Shown one piece after another: positions 1-8,213 of a DNA stretch of 64,000 nucleotides (positions are counted from its first letter, which is position 1; each line of letters starts with the position of its first letter). The notes beneath the pieces are model-generated. The model was given only the letters and a program-made list of their open reading frames with translations, ran no database searches and was not told the DNA's origin. This DNA comes from Streptomyces sp. TRM68416. Its GTDB lineage: Bacteria; Actinomycetota; Actinomycetes; Streptomycetales; Streptomycetaceae. Where the stretch lies: positions 1-64,000 of the forward strand of contig NZ_JACVWU010000023.1 of the NCBI RefSeq assembly GCF_014596915.1, given 5' to 3'. Made by a program: the position numbers and the translations under genes.

Positions 1-3000
1 GCCCCCCGCCCCAGCAGCACACCCACCACCGAGCCACGACCCACCCCGGCCGAACCCAGATACGAGGCCCACCGATTCGACGCCGCCTCCAACTCCCCGA
101 ACGACAGCGAGAAACCAGCACCCTCCACCGCCACCGCACCAGGAACCGCCGCCGCCCGCTCCGCGAACACCACCGGCACCGGCACATCCGCACGCACCGC
201 ACCCTCACCGCTGCCCCACGCGTCGAGCCGCTCCAGCTCCTGCGTGGGCACCATGTCGAGGTCGTCGAGCGGCGTGGCCGGGGCCTGTACCGCCGCGGCC
301 AGCAGGCGGCCGAGGTGGTCCGCGAGCCTGCGGGCGGTCGTCTCGTCGAAGAGCGACGTGGCGAATTCGAGGCCACCCGTCAGACCACCGTCGCGGTCGG
401 GGCGGAGCAGCAGTGTGAGGTCCGTGTGCGTGATCCGCCACAGCTGCCGGATCGTCTCGAAGTCCTCGTCGACCGGCCCGTTGAAGTCCTCGTCGTGCAG
501 GTCGACGGCCACCTGGAACAGCGGGGTGCGCGACAGGTCGCGGTCCGGCACGAGGGCGTCCACGAGCAGGTCGAAGGGCAGCTCCTGATGGGCGAAGGCG
601 TCCTTCGTCACCTCGCCGGCACCGGCCACCGCCCGGGCGAAGTCCTGCGCCGGGTCGAGGCGGCAGCGCAGCACGACGTTGTTGAGGAAGAAGCCCACGA
701 CACCGTCGAGTTCGGCCCGTCCGCGCCCCGCGACCGGGGTGCCGACGGGTATGTCCCACTGCCCGGTGTGCCGCGCGAGCACGGTCGCGAAGGCGGTGAG
801 TACGACCGCGAAGCGTGTCGTCCCCGCCTGTCGCGCCACCTCGTCGAGGCGCCGCGCCGTGGCGGCCGGCACCGTGAAGGGCACGATCGATCCGCGGCCG
901 TCGCGCACCGCGGGACGCGGCCGGTCCGTGGGGAGTTCGAGCGGTTCGAGTCCGTCGAGCACCTCCCGCCAGTGCGCGAGCTCGTCCGCGACGGCCGCGT
1001 CGGTGAGGTGCTCGCGCTGCCAGACCGCATAGTCGGCATACTGCACCGCGAGCTGCGGCAGCACCGGCTCCGTGCCGCGTACCGCGGCACCGATCAGCTC
1101 GGCGAACTCGCGCTCCAGGACGGCGGTCGACCAGCCGTCGGTCGTGATGTGGTGGAGGGCGACGGCGACGATCCGCCGCCCGTCGCCGAGGTCGAACAGG
1201 CGGGCCCGCAGCAGTGGTTCCGTGCCGTCCAGGGCGAATCCGCGGCCGAGCAGCGTCACCAGGTGGCCGGGCAGGGCGTCCCGGTCCGTGCCGGTCTCGG
1301 GCAGTTCGACGCGTACCTCGGGCAGGATGTGCTGGCGCGGCTCCCCGGCCTCCTCGGTGTAGGCGGTGCGCAGTGCTTCGTGCCGGGCGATCAGGGCGTT
1401 CAGTGCGGTCTCGGCGTGCTCGCGGGTCGCGTCCGCGGGCAGCTTGAGCAGGAGTCCGGCGACCCATTCGGGACTTGCCGGATTCAGCTTGTCCATGAAC
1501 CAGAGCCGTCGCTGCTCGTACGACAGGGGGAGGCCGCGGCTGCGGTCCGCGCGCGCGATGGGTGCCTGCGGGGTGGCTGCCGCCCCGTCGATCAGCTCCG
1601 CCTGCGCGGCCAGGGTGGTCGCGCCGAGGAGCGACTGCAGGGTGACCTCGCGGCCGGTGGTGGCGCGCAGCCTGGTGACGAGGCGGGTGAGCTGCAGGGA
1701 GGTGCCGCCGAGGCGGAAGAAGTCGTCCTGCACCGCGAGGTCGTCGGCGGGCCTGAGCAGATCGCGCCAGGCCTCGGCGATGAGCAACTGCGCCGCGGTG
1801 CTGGGCGCGGTGCGGTCGCCTGCCGCGGGGGTCTGGTCGGCGGTGGGGGCGGCGAGCGGGTGGGGCAGAGCGCGGCGGTCGGTCTTGCCGCTCGTGGTGC
1901 GGGGGATGTCGTCGAGTTCCACGAAGAGCGCGGGCAGGTGCGTGCTCGGCAGCCGCTCGATCAGATGGCCGCGCAGCAGGACGTCGAGCGGTACGTCACG
2001 CTCTGCGCCGGGTGCCCGTACGACGTATGCGGCGAGCTGCTGGGTGTCGCCGGCCGCGGTGTAGGGAGCGACCGCCGCGGCGGCGACCCCGGGGTGACCG
2101 AGCAGCGCGGCCTCGACTTCGGCCGGTTCGAGGCGGACGCCGTTGACCTTGAGCTGTTCGTCGATCCGGCCCAGGTATTCGAGCTGCCCGTCCGCGCGCC
2201 AGCGCACCCGGTCGCCGGTGCGGTAGAGGCGGCTGCCGTCCTGGGCGATCGGGTCGGGCACGAAGCGCTCGGCGGTCTGATCGGGGCGGTGGAGGTATCC
2301 GCGGGCCAACTGGACCCCGCCGATGAGGAGTTCACCGGGAACACCGATGCCGACGGGGGTTCCGGCGGTGTCCGTCACGAGCACGCGGGTGCGCGGCAGC
2401 GGGCGGCCGATGGGTACGTCTCCGGCGGCCGCGCCCGGGGTGAAGCGGTACGCGGTGGCGTTGACGGTGCATTCGGTGGGGCCGTAGACGTTCCACACCT
2501 CCGCGCCGCTCAACTCGGTCAGCCGGTCGGCGAGTTCGGTGCTCAGCCGCTCGCCGCCCGAGACCAGTGCGCGCAGGGTGGTGCAGCGGTCCCAGCCGTC
2601 CTCAAGGACCATCTGGCGCCAGATGGTGGGCACCGCCTGGACGACGCTGACCTGCTGCTCCGCGATGGTGTGCAGGACGGTCGCCGGGTCACGGTCGGCG
2701 TCGGGCGCGAGCACGACGGCGGCGCCGCGGATCAGAGGGGCGAAGATCTCCCAGACGTGGGCGTCGAAGACGAGGGGGGTGCGGTGCAGCACGCGGTCCT
2801 CGGGTGTCAGCCGCAGCAGGTCGGCGGTGCCGTTGACCATCGCGGCGAGGCCTTGATGGGGAACGACCACGCCCTTGGGCGTGCCGGTGCTCCCCGAGGT
2901 GTGCAGGATGTACGCGGCATCCTGTCCGTGCAGGCCGGCGCGGACGGCGACCGGTTCGCCGGTCTCCGTGGGACGGTCGGCGACCGGTTCGCCGCTCTCC

Positions 3001-3407
3001 GTGGGACGGACAACGGCGGCGCCGGTGGCCGCGCCCGCCTGCGAGGTCGCCGGGTCGCACAGGATCAGACGGGTGCCGGAGGCCGCGACGAGGGCGTCGA
3101 GCCGGGTCTGCGGGGCCCCGGCGTCCAGCGCGAGGTACGGCGCCCCGGCCCGCAGCACGGCCAGCAGGGCGACCACGAGGTCACCGCTGCGGCCGAGGAG
3201 GATTCCGACGGGCGCCTCGGGGCCGGCGCCCAGCTCGCGAAGCCGACCGGCGAGCCCGGCCGACCTGCGGTCCAGCTCCCCGTAGGACATCCGCACACCG
3301 TCCGCGAGGACGGCAGTGGCCCCGGGCGTACGCGCCGCCTGACGCGCGACGAGCTCGGGGACGAGCGCGGTCTCGGCCGGAGCTTGCGTCCGTGGTGCAG
3401 GGATCAT
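1..3407 (-). CDS. Non-ribosomal peptide synthetase, A-PCP-C-A..., 3' end outside window
   Basis: Activates amino acids as adenylates, loads them on phosphopantetheine and condenses them. The 1135 residues present begin at ATG 3407 (M-I-P-A-P-R-T) with an adenylation domain: core A3 YILHTSGSTGTPKG near residue 165, A4 FDAHVWE near 210 and NVYGPTE. A carrier site LGGTS follows near residue 564, then a condensation domain with HHITTDGW near 752. A second adenylation domain begins near residue 1075 and runs off the left edge. Aligned by eye to GrsA, the pocket residues of the first A domain read D-A-W-Q-V-G-V-V-N; I do not assign a substrate. There is no condensation domain before the first A domain, so this looks like a loading or initiation module. 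MbtH, oxygenase and PPTase genes lie upstream on the same strand. Confidence 0.95.
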   Translation of the reverse strand, partial: MIPAPRTQAPAETALVPELVARQAARTPGATAVLADGVRMSYGELDRRSAGLAGRLRELGAGPEAPVGILLGRSGDLVVALLAVLRAGAPYLALDAGAPQTRLDALVAASGTRLILCDPATSQAGAATGAAVVRPTESGEPVADRPTETGEPVAVRAGLHGQDAAYILHTSGSTGTPKGVVVPHQGLAAMVNGTADLLRLTPEDRVLHRTPLVFDAHVWEIFAPLIRGAAVVLAPDADRDPATVLHTIAEQQVSVVQAVPTIWRQMVLEDGWDRCTTLRALVSGGERLSTELADRLTELSGAEVWNVYGPTECTVNATAYRFTPGAAAGDVPIGRPLPRTRVLVTDTAGTPVGIGVPGELLIGGVQLARGYLHRPDQTAERFVPDPIAQDGSRLYRTGDRVRWRADGQLEYLGRIDEQLKVNGVRLEPAEVEAALLGHPGVAAAAVAPYTAAGDTQQLAAYVVRAPGAERDVPLDVLLRGHLIERLPSTHLPALFVELDDIPRTTSGKTDRRALPHPLAAPTADQTPAAGDRTAPSTAAQLLIAEAWRDLLRPADDLAVQDDFFRLGGTSLQLTRLVTRLRATTGREVTLQSLLGATTLAAQAELIDGAAATPQAPIARADRSRGLPLSYEQRRLWFMDKLNPASPEWVAGLLLKLPADATREHAETALNALIARHEALRTAYTEEAGEPRQHILPEVRVELPETGTDRDALPGHLVTLLGRGFALDGTEPLLRARLFDLGDGRRIVAVALHHITTDGWSTAVLEREFAELIGAAVRGTEPVLPQLAVQYADYAVWQREHLTDAAVADELAHWREVLDGLEPLELPTDRPRPAVRDGRGSIVPFTVPAATARRLDEVARQAGTTRFAVVLTAFATVLARHTGQWDIPVGTPVAGRGRAELDGVVGFFLNNVVLRCRLDPAQDFARAVAGAGEVTKDAFAHQELPFDLLVDALVPDRDLSRTPLFQVAVDLHDEDFNGPVDEDFETIRQLWRITHTDLTLLLRPDRDGGLTGGLEFATSLFDETTARRLADHLGRLLAAAVQAPATPLDDLDMVPTQELERLDAWGSGEGAVRADVPVPVVFAERAAAVPGAVAVEGAGFSLSFGELEAASNRWASYLGSAGVGRGSVVGVLLGRG

Positions 3408-3463
3408 GCGAGGTGCACTCCTTGTGCGATGAGGCGCGGATGTCTACGGGGGCCGGTGACCGG

Positions 3464-3676
3464 TCAGGCGGCCTGGGCTTCCATGCGCCGGCGCAGGCTC
3501 GCCGGGCGCATGTCCGTCCAGACCTGCTCGATGTGGGCGAGGCACTCCTCGCGGCTGCCCTCGGTGCCCTCGGCCCTCCAGCCGGCGGGCAGGTCACGGT
3601 CGGCCCACCAGATCGAGTACTGCTCCTCGTCGTTGAGCACGACGCGGTGGGTGGGGGCGGTCTGCGTGTCGGACAC
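3464..3676 (-). CDS. MbtH-like NRPS adenylation partner
   Basis: Small protein of the MbtH family, which binds adenylation domains and promotes their solubility and activity. The 70-residue product carries the family core: NDEEQYSIW, LPAGWRAEG, then C-L-A-H-I-E and W-T-D-M-R-P-A-S-L. I start at GTG 3676 (V-S-D-T-Q-T) because AGGAG lies 5 nt upstream. A longer frame from 3748 would read through hexamer repeats as EPEPEPEP and is unlikely. It sits 56 bp upstream of the NRPS on the same strand, which is the usual cluster arrangement. Confidence 0.95.
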   Translation of the reverse strand: MSDTQTAPTHRVVLNDEEQYSIWWADRDLPAGWRAEGTEGSREECLAHIEQVWTDMRPASLRRRMEAQAA

Positions 3677-3700
3677 GGTTGCTCCTGTGGGTGTGCGGAG

Positions 3701-3728
3701 TTCGGGTTCGGGTTCGGGTTCGGGTTCG
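3701..3728. repeat. Hexamer tandem repeat (TTCGGG, about 4.7 copies)
   Basis: Four perfect TTCGGG units plus a partial one (GAACCC on the coding strand) lie about 25 bp upstream of the mbtH start codon, in the probable 5' leader of the mbtH-NRPS transcript. Copy number could vary between strains. Confidence 0.85.
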
Positions 3729-3833
3729 TCCAGGGATTCGACTCGCACGGAATGGGATCCGCGGGGAATCCGGCTGCGCGGAGTTCGATGCGCGCAGGAA
3801 TTCGGTTACAGCCCGGCCAGCTTCGGGCGTGCC

Positions 3834-3854
3834 GCCATATCGGTCCTATACGGC
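3834..3854 (-). promoter_or_regulatory. Hyphenated palindrome upstream of mbtH-NRPS (copy 1)
   Basis: GCCATAT, 7 nt, ATACGGC forms a 7-bp inverted repeat with one mismatch, about 160 bp upstream of mbtH. A near-identical element lies at 5545-5565, upstream of the next leftward unit. On the minus strand each contains TATAGG, which could be a -10 box. It may be a shared operator or promoter of the cluster; the function is inferred from position and repetition only. Confidence 0.5.
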
Positions 3855-3934
3855 GGCATGCGGCCCCCGGGGCATACGGAGGGGACGCCCGGCGTCCGCC
3901 GCTGCCGGGCATCCCCTCCGTCGTACCGGGTGGC

Positions 3935-4876
3935 TCAGTCGGTCATCGCCACCAGGACGCGGCGCTTCCCGGTGAACGGACGCCGGCCGTGGGCGACGAG
4001 GAGGTTGTCGATGAGCAGCACGTCGCCCTGGCGCCAGTCGACATCGACGGCGTGTTCGAGGCCCCGGTCGCGGACCTGGAGGACGTACTCGTCCGGGATG
4101 GGAGTGCCGTCGGCGAAGGTGACGTACTGCGGCAGTTCCCGCACCGGCATGATCTGCGCCAGCGCCTTCGCGGTGTCGTCGCCGAGCGCCGCCGGATGCC
4201 ACTGGTCGGACTGGTTGAACCAGACCTCGGTGCCGGTGACGGGGTGCGTGGTGGTGGACGGCCGCAGCGTGCTGACGTACAGACTGCCGTCCGCGCGCCA
4301 CTCCCAGTCCGAACCGGCCTCCTTCAGATACGCGTCGACCAGGCCGCGGTCGTCGGTCTCGAAGGTGTCCTGCCAGCTCTTGCCGAGGCCCGCGCCCGCG
4401 TGCAGGTTCTGCGTGTAGCGCACTCCGGCCCGGTAGGCCTCGCGGATCTCGGGGTCGAGGGACTCCAGCCAGAGCGCCGCGTCCACGACCGGGGTGGCGC
4501 CCCCTGTCTCGGCGGCCGTCTCGCAGTAGAACGCGAGCCGTGTCGGCCAACTCGCGGCGTACGACAACTCGTTGTGCATGGAGATCGTGAACTCGGCCGG
4601 GTACTCGGTCGAGGTGTAGACATTGGAACCGACCTTGGTGCGCGGCGAGTTGCCGTTCACGTAGGCGAGTCGGCGGGGCAGCAGCCGGTCGAGCACCGGG
4701 TCGAGTTCACCGGGGGCGACCCCGAAGCCCCGGAAGACCAGGGCCTTCTCGCGGGTCAGCAGCTCGGCAAGACGGTCGGCCAGCCCGTCGAGATGGCCGA
4801 CCAGGCCCTCGGAGGTCGCCGGTGCGCCGGCGCTCTGCGGCGTGATCTCAAGGGGCGACCAGTCACGGTCGTGCAT
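3935..4876 (-). CDS. TauD/TfdA-family Fe(II)/2-oxoglutarate oxygenase (SyrP-like)
   Basis: Non-heme iron, 2-oxoglutarate-dependent oxygenase. In NRPS clusters, relatives such as SyrP hydroxylate amino acids, often while carrier-bound. The 313-residue protein keeps the metal triad H101-x-E103 (SMHNELSY) and H296 (LLVAHGRRP), with an arginine near 305 for 2-oxoglutarate. I start at ATG 4876 (M-H-D-R-D-W) because GAAAGGACC precedes it; the open frame extends further upstream without a better start. It lies in the same orientation as the NRPS and downstream of the PGDH-like gene, so a role in making or decorating a building block is inferred. The substrate is unknown. Confidence 0.9.
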   Translation of the reverse strand: MHDRDWSPLEITPQSAGAPATSEGLVGHLDGLADRLAELLTREKALVFRGFGVAPGELDPVLDRLLPRRLAYVNGNSPRTKVGSNVYTSTEYPAEFTISMHNELSYAASWPTRLAFYCETAAETGGATPVVDAALWLESLDPEIREAYRAGVRYTQNLHAGAGLGKSWQDTFETDDRGLVDAYLKEAGSDWEWRADGSLYVSTLRPSTTTHPVTGTEVWFNQSDQWHPAALGDDTAKALAQIMPVRELPQYVTFADGTPIPDEYVLQVRDRGLEHAVDVDWRQGDVLLIDNLLVAHGRRPFTGKRRVLVAMTD

Positions 4877-4974
4877 GAAGTGGGTCCTTTCGCAATGTCG
4901 GGCCGCAGCGGGCCCATGGGCAGCTCGGGGTATTACCCGACGCCGGCCGGGACGAGCCGACCGGAAATCCGCTG

Positions 4975-5544
4975 TCACGCCACCGGCGCCCCGAAGCTGC
5001 GGAAGGCACCGACGCGTACGGTCGCGGTGTCCAGCGTGTGCAGCGGGTGCGCAGGGACGGGGCCGTCCGTGCCGAGCACGGCGATCGCCGTTCCGCTCTC
5101 CTTGTCACGGACCACGGCGGCGAGGTGCTCGATGTTGACCTCCGCGTCGACCAGTACCTCGCCCAACACGCCCACGCCGCCGGGCCGTTCGGGGTAAACG
5201 AAGGCGGCCGGCGCCCCGCCCGCCGGCAAGTCGACGGCCCTGCGGAGGAGTTCGTCCGGTGACACGAGCCGTACGCCGGCTTCGGCGACGGCCTCCAGGT
5301 CCACGTGGTCCGCGCCGGCCCCGGCCCGTGCGACGATCCCGAGCGCGGGAGCGGCATCGAGCGCCTCTCGGTCCAGGACGATGTCGTCCCCGATGACCAC
5401 GGATTCGGCACCGGCGAGGTCCTCGAGCAGCCGGGCCCGCTCGCCGTGGCCCAGGTGCCCGTCGAGGGCAGGGCGGACGTCCCCCGTGAGCAGGACCATG
5501 GGTCGGTGGCCGGATTCAAGCATGCAGCCAGTGTCGAAACACAC
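4975..5544 (-). CDS. Minimal PGDH-like protein: 2-hydroxyacid dehydrogenase N-terminal segment plus ACT-like domain, no NAD domain
   Basis: About 189 residues. The middle (ARAGAGADHVDLEAVAEAGV) matches the catalytic-domain edge of D-2-hydroxyacid dehydrogenases such as phosphoglycerate dehydrogenase. The last 85 residues (from about FVYPERPGG to VRVGAF) look like the C-terminal ACT regulatory domain. The Rossmann NAD-binding domain and its catalytic Arg/Glu/His, normally about 180 residues in between, are absent, and no frame break is visible at the join. A redox role is therefore unlikely; binding of serine or another amino acid is possible. The start is uncertain: GTG 5544, ATG 5523 or ATG 5499, none with a good ribosome site. 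It lies just upstream of the oxygenase gene. Confidence 0.7.
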   Translation of the reverse strand: MCFDTGCMLESGHRPMVLLTGDVRPALDGHLGHGERARLLEDLAGAESVVIGDDIVLDREALDAAPALGIVARAGAGADHVDLEAVAEAGVRLVSPDELLRRAVDLPAGGAPAAFVYPERPGGVGVLGEVLVDAEVNIEHLAAVVRDKESGTAIAVLGTDGPVPAHPLHTLDTATVRVGAFRSFGAPVA

Positions 5545-5565
5545 GCCATACCAGCCCTATACGGC
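5545..5565 (-). promoter_or_regulatory. Hyphenated palindrome (copy 2) at the start of the PGDH-like/oxygenase unit
   Basis: GCCATAC, 7 nt, ATACGGC is almost the same element as at 3834-3854. It touches the first possible start codon (5544). On the minus strand TATAGG (5561-5556) would place a transcription start near 5549, giving a leaderless or nearly leaderless message. A third, half-conserved copy (GCCATATCGG) lies at 6481-6490 upstream of the PPTase gene. Confidence 0.5.
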
Positions 5566-5657
5566 GATATCACCGCAGGTCAGCAGCGGGTACTCCCCCT
5601 ACGACACGAGCACGCCCGCGCGCGAAGACCGAGCTCGCCGGCCCGGCCCGGCCCGAC

Positions 5658-6389
5658 TCAGCCCAACAGGCCCACAATCCCGGCCGGTTCCTCCTCCTCG
5701 GCCACGGCTGCGAAGTACCCCTCGGGTGCCGCGACTTCGCGCAGCCGCCACCCCGCGATCGCGGGCCGCGCCGTACCGACGTAATCAAGCCCGACATCAC
5801 GCCCGAGCCCGATGCCCAGGCCCTTGAGATACGCCTCCTTGCGGGTCCACACCCGCGCCAGTTCGCGTCCGCGGTCCGCGGCGCACAGCGCCCGGAGCTC
5901 GGCACGCTCCCGCGGGTGCAGTGCCGCGACGACCGCGTCGGCGGCACGGCCCGTCGGGATCCGTTCGAGGTCCGCGCCCACCCGTACCGGCGACAGCGCG
6001 ATCATCGCGTACCGCTCGCAGTGCGACAGCGAGAAGTGCACGGAGCCGCCCACCACCGCGGGCCGGCCGTGCGCGAGCCCGCAGCCGGGACAGGGCTCCC
6101 GGACGAACGCCACCTCGGCCGGCGCCACCCCGAGGACACCCCCCACCAGCAGGCGCAGCCCGACGTGCGCGGCCCGATAGGTGGCCCGGTCCGCCGCCTC
6201 CCGCATCTCCGAAGCGCGCCGACGCTCCTCCGGGCCCAGCACCCCGAGCAGCGGCCCCCCGTCGCCGACACCCCCCGACTCCCCGTCCACGAACCACACT
6301 TCGGTGCCCCCGACGGCCCGGGGCCCCGCCTGCCCAACCGCACCAAGCCTCAGCTCCCGGACCTGCAACCGCCCCGGCACCGTGGTCAC
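5658..6389 (-). CDS. 4'-phosphopantetheinyl transferase (Sfp type)
   Basis: Transfers phosphopantetheine from coenzyme A to a conserved serine of carrier proteins, switching on NRPS and PKS enzymes. The 243-residue protein has the Sfp-class signatures: FSLSHCERYAMIAL, the magnesium motif VGADLERI, and WTRKEAYLKGLG. I start at GTG 6389 (V-T-T-V-P-G-R) with GGGAGA six bases upstream; earlier in-frame codons give low-complexity sequence. Its place beside an NRPS and MbtH makes the local carrier domains its likely targets, although these enzymes often serve several clusters. Confidence 0.93.
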   Translation of the reverse strand: MTTVPGRLQVRELRLGAVGQAGPRAVGGTEVWFVDGESGGVGDGGPLLGVLGPEERRRASEMREAADRATYRAAHVGLRLLVGGVLGVAPAEVAFVREPCPGCGLAHGRPAVVGGSVHFSLSHCERYAMIALSPVRVGADLERIPTGRAADAVVAALHPRERAELRALCAADRGRELARVWTRKEAYLKGLGIGLGRDVGLDYVGTARPAIAGWRLREVAAPEGYFAAVAEEEEPAGIVGLLG

Positions 6390-6706
6390 CGTCTGTCTCC
6401 CTTGCCCTGTGCCTGCGGAACATGTCGGTGCGAGCCGACCGGGTACCGGGGAGGATCGTGCGGTACGGGTCTCTGACCGGGCCATATCGGCGGCGCGGCC
6501 CGTGGGTACGCATGACGACTCCGTACGAGCCGGATGGACGCGTTCCGCACCACAGGGATGACGCCCACCGCGAGGACGGCCCCCGCCCCACCACCAGCAC
6601 GGCGACCACAAACCCAGTCGCACGGCTACTACCCCAGCCGCCCACAGGGTCTCCAAGTCGGCGAAATCCCTGGCACACCGGCAGGCCCTGCAAGAAGACT
6701 GCGCAG
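6390..6706. other. Intergenic region, no gene recognised
   Basis: This 317-bp stretch holds the leftward promoter of the PPTase gene and the half-palindrome GCCATATCGG at 6481. Frames here are low-complexity and give no recognisable protein. Confidence 0.5.
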
Positions 6707-6820
6707 GTGAGCGACTCCTACCCCGGTCCCCTCCTGGAAGCCTCCGAAGCCCCCGTCGGCGACGGCGTCTTCGTCGCCCCCGCCTGGATAGACCGGACCG
6801 ACCTGCGCCCGGAGAGGTGA
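6707..6820 (+). CDS. Possible short ORF, unknown
   Basis: A 37-codon frame from GTG 6707 (V-S-D-S-Y-P-G-P) to TGA 6820. The tail GDGVFVAPAWIDRTDLR looks like real protein rather than a shadow. It stops 3 bp before the next ATG, and GGAGAG inside its end serves as that gene's ribosome site. It could be a short translationally coupled gene or the 3' remnant of a longer one. I recognise no family. Confidence 0.35.
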   Translation: MSDSYPGPLLEASEAPVGDGVFVAPAWIDRTDLRPER

Positions 6821-6823
6821 GCG

Positions 6824-7186
6824 ATGCCGTCCCAGCACCCCGAGGAGATCGGCTACGGCCATGTGATCGAGAGCTATGTGACGAGGACGTACGGGGGCCT
6901 CCCGCGCTACCTCGTACTGAACGGCGGACGGCTTCTGGGCCCCCGGTGGCGGCACACCAATCGCTTCACCCGACACCTGCTCAATGACGCCGCCGCGATC
7001 ACCGACGAGGAACTGGAAGCCCTCCTCGGCACCCACCACGCCGACCGCTTCGCGGAGCCCGACGGCCTCTGGGACGAGTGGACCAAGGACGTGGGACACC
7101 TTGGCTACCCCAGCTACACCCCCGCCGAACAGCACCGCTGGACGGACCTCCACTGCGACTTCGCCAACGGCTGGACCCGTCCGTAG
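6824..7186 (+). CDS. Hypothetical protein, 120 aa
   Basis: Unrecognised. Charged, soluble, aromatic-rich protein (M-P-S-Q-H-P-E-E-I) with DEELEALLG in the middle and a Trp-rich end; no signal peptide or membrane segment. Start ATG 6824 has GGAGAG nearby. It lies about 100 bp before another orphan gene in the same direction. I infer no function. Confidence 0.65.
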   Translation: MPSQHPEEIGYGHVIESYVTRTYGGLPRYLVLNGGRLLGPRWRHTNRFTRHLLNDAAAITDEELEALLGTHHADRFAEPDGLWDEWTKDVGHLGYPSYTPAEQHRWTDLHCDFANGWTRP

Positions 7187-7286
7187 CCCCAGCCACAGCC
7201 CTCGACGGCAGCTACGTGAGGCGGGGGCGGCCTGATAGCCTGCAGCCTTCGCCGGTCCCCCGGACGGAGTCCCCCGGCAGGTCTTC

Positions 7287-7994
7287 ATGTCTTGCTCTGA
7301 GCAGCTTGCGACAGCTCTCGATGCCCTGGACCGCGTCTTCGCCTCAGAAGCCCCCTCCCTCGTCACAGGCTGCACCTACTGCTACGGCGAGCAGAACTTC
7401 GCCGAACTCTCCGGCCCGCTGCACCTCATAACCGACGACATGGTCTCCTCGGTGGCCCAAGAGGTACCTGATCATTGGGGGGACTTCCCTCGCCTCTATC
7501 GCCGCCTCGTCCCGCGCATCCTTCGCTCACTCGTCACCGGCCAGCTCCCTGTCGACGAGCAACTCATCGCCTCCCGCCTGGTTCAAGCAGGCTGGACCAC
7601 CTGGGACTTGCCCTTGACCGAGGCCCTACGGAACGTCTGGTCCGCCTGGTGGCAGAGCACGCTGCACACCCACCCCAGCCCCGTACCCGTCAGGGAATCC
7701 CTCAGCGTCATCACTGTGGCCACCAACAGCCTGCGTCCTTGGCTGGACACATGGACCGCGACCAATACCCCAGCCGCCGACGCGCACTTGACGGACTTCG
7801 TTGACGACGTGATGTTCGAGTACGAGATCACCGACCTGCGCATGGGTTTCTACGATGAGTACGACGCCACTGCCGAGCTGCTGGGTTGGCTCCTCACCGA
7901 AGTACGCGATCGCGTTGCTGACACACGTCTCGACGTCCCCTTCCTCTACGAGCACCTGCAGGCAATCCAGCCGCAGGCCGACGAAGCGACGTAG
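7287..7994 (+). CDS. Hypothetical protein, 235 aa
   Basis: Unrecognised, probably helical cytosolic protein. Visible marks are a C-x2-C pair near residue 29 (GCTYCYGE), a W-rich centre (WSAWWQSTLH) and an acidic stretch (FVDDVMFEYEITD). Start ATG 7287 has GGCAGG upstream. Codon use is typical of Streptomyces. The next gene on this strand is the toxin-antitoxin pair, 220 bp away. Confidence 0.7.
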   Translation: MSCSEQLATALDALDRVFASEAPSLVTGCTYCYGEQNFAELSGPLHLITDDMVSSVAQEVPDHWGDFPRLYRRLVPRILRSLVTGQLPVDEQLIASRLVQAGWTTWDLPLTEALRNVWSAWWQSTLHTHPSPVPVRESLSVITVATNSLRPWLDTWTATNTPAADAHLTDFVDDVMFEYEITDLRMGFYDEYDATAELLGWLLTEVRDRVADTRLDVPFLYEHLQAIQPQADEAT

Positions 7995-8069
7995 TCGCTC
8001 CGCCGTGTACCGACCGGAGTCGGCACGCGCCTTCCCGGCTCAGTCAGAACGTCGATTTCGAAGCCTCTG

Positions 8070-8092
8070 TCCAGCACCAGTCCAGCACGGTG
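8070..8092. repeat. 23-bp direct repeat, left copy, flanking the toxin-antitoxin module
   Basis: Built from two TCCAGCAC units and ending in GGTG. The same 23 bases, with two changes, occur at 8765-8787 in the same orientation. The two copies bracket the antitoxin-toxin pair almost exactly. Confidence 0.8.
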
Positions 8093-8177
8093 CGAGTTCA
8101 TCCAGCAGATCCAGTACCCGCAGCCGCGCCGCCGCGCAGCCGTAAGGAAGGAGGCCTGCACTCCACCCCTGTATCCG

Positions 8178-8207
8178 TTGTGTACACATGGGACACTCGG
8201 TACACTT
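8178..8207 (+). promoter_or_regulatory. Likely antitoxin operator (TGTACA-core palindrome)
   Basis: A perfect GTGTACAC palindrome (8180-8187) and a second GTACAC half (8200-8205) lie within 35 bp of the antitoxin start. YefM-type antitoxins are known to repress their own operon through sites with TGTACA cores, so autoregulation is likely. Confidence 0.55.
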
Positions 8208-8213
8208 GAGCGC

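Noticed and set aside
205..1467. 420-codon minus-strand frame inside the NRPS
   Set aside because: Another frame of the NRPS; Arg/Pro/Ala-rich, no motifs, whereas the NRPS frame carries C-domain and PCP signatures.
315..4418. 1367-codon open frame on the plus strand over the NRPS, mbtH and oxygenase genes
   Set aside because: Antisense shadow of three well-supported minus-strand genes; composition is Arg/Gly/Val-rich without any domain.
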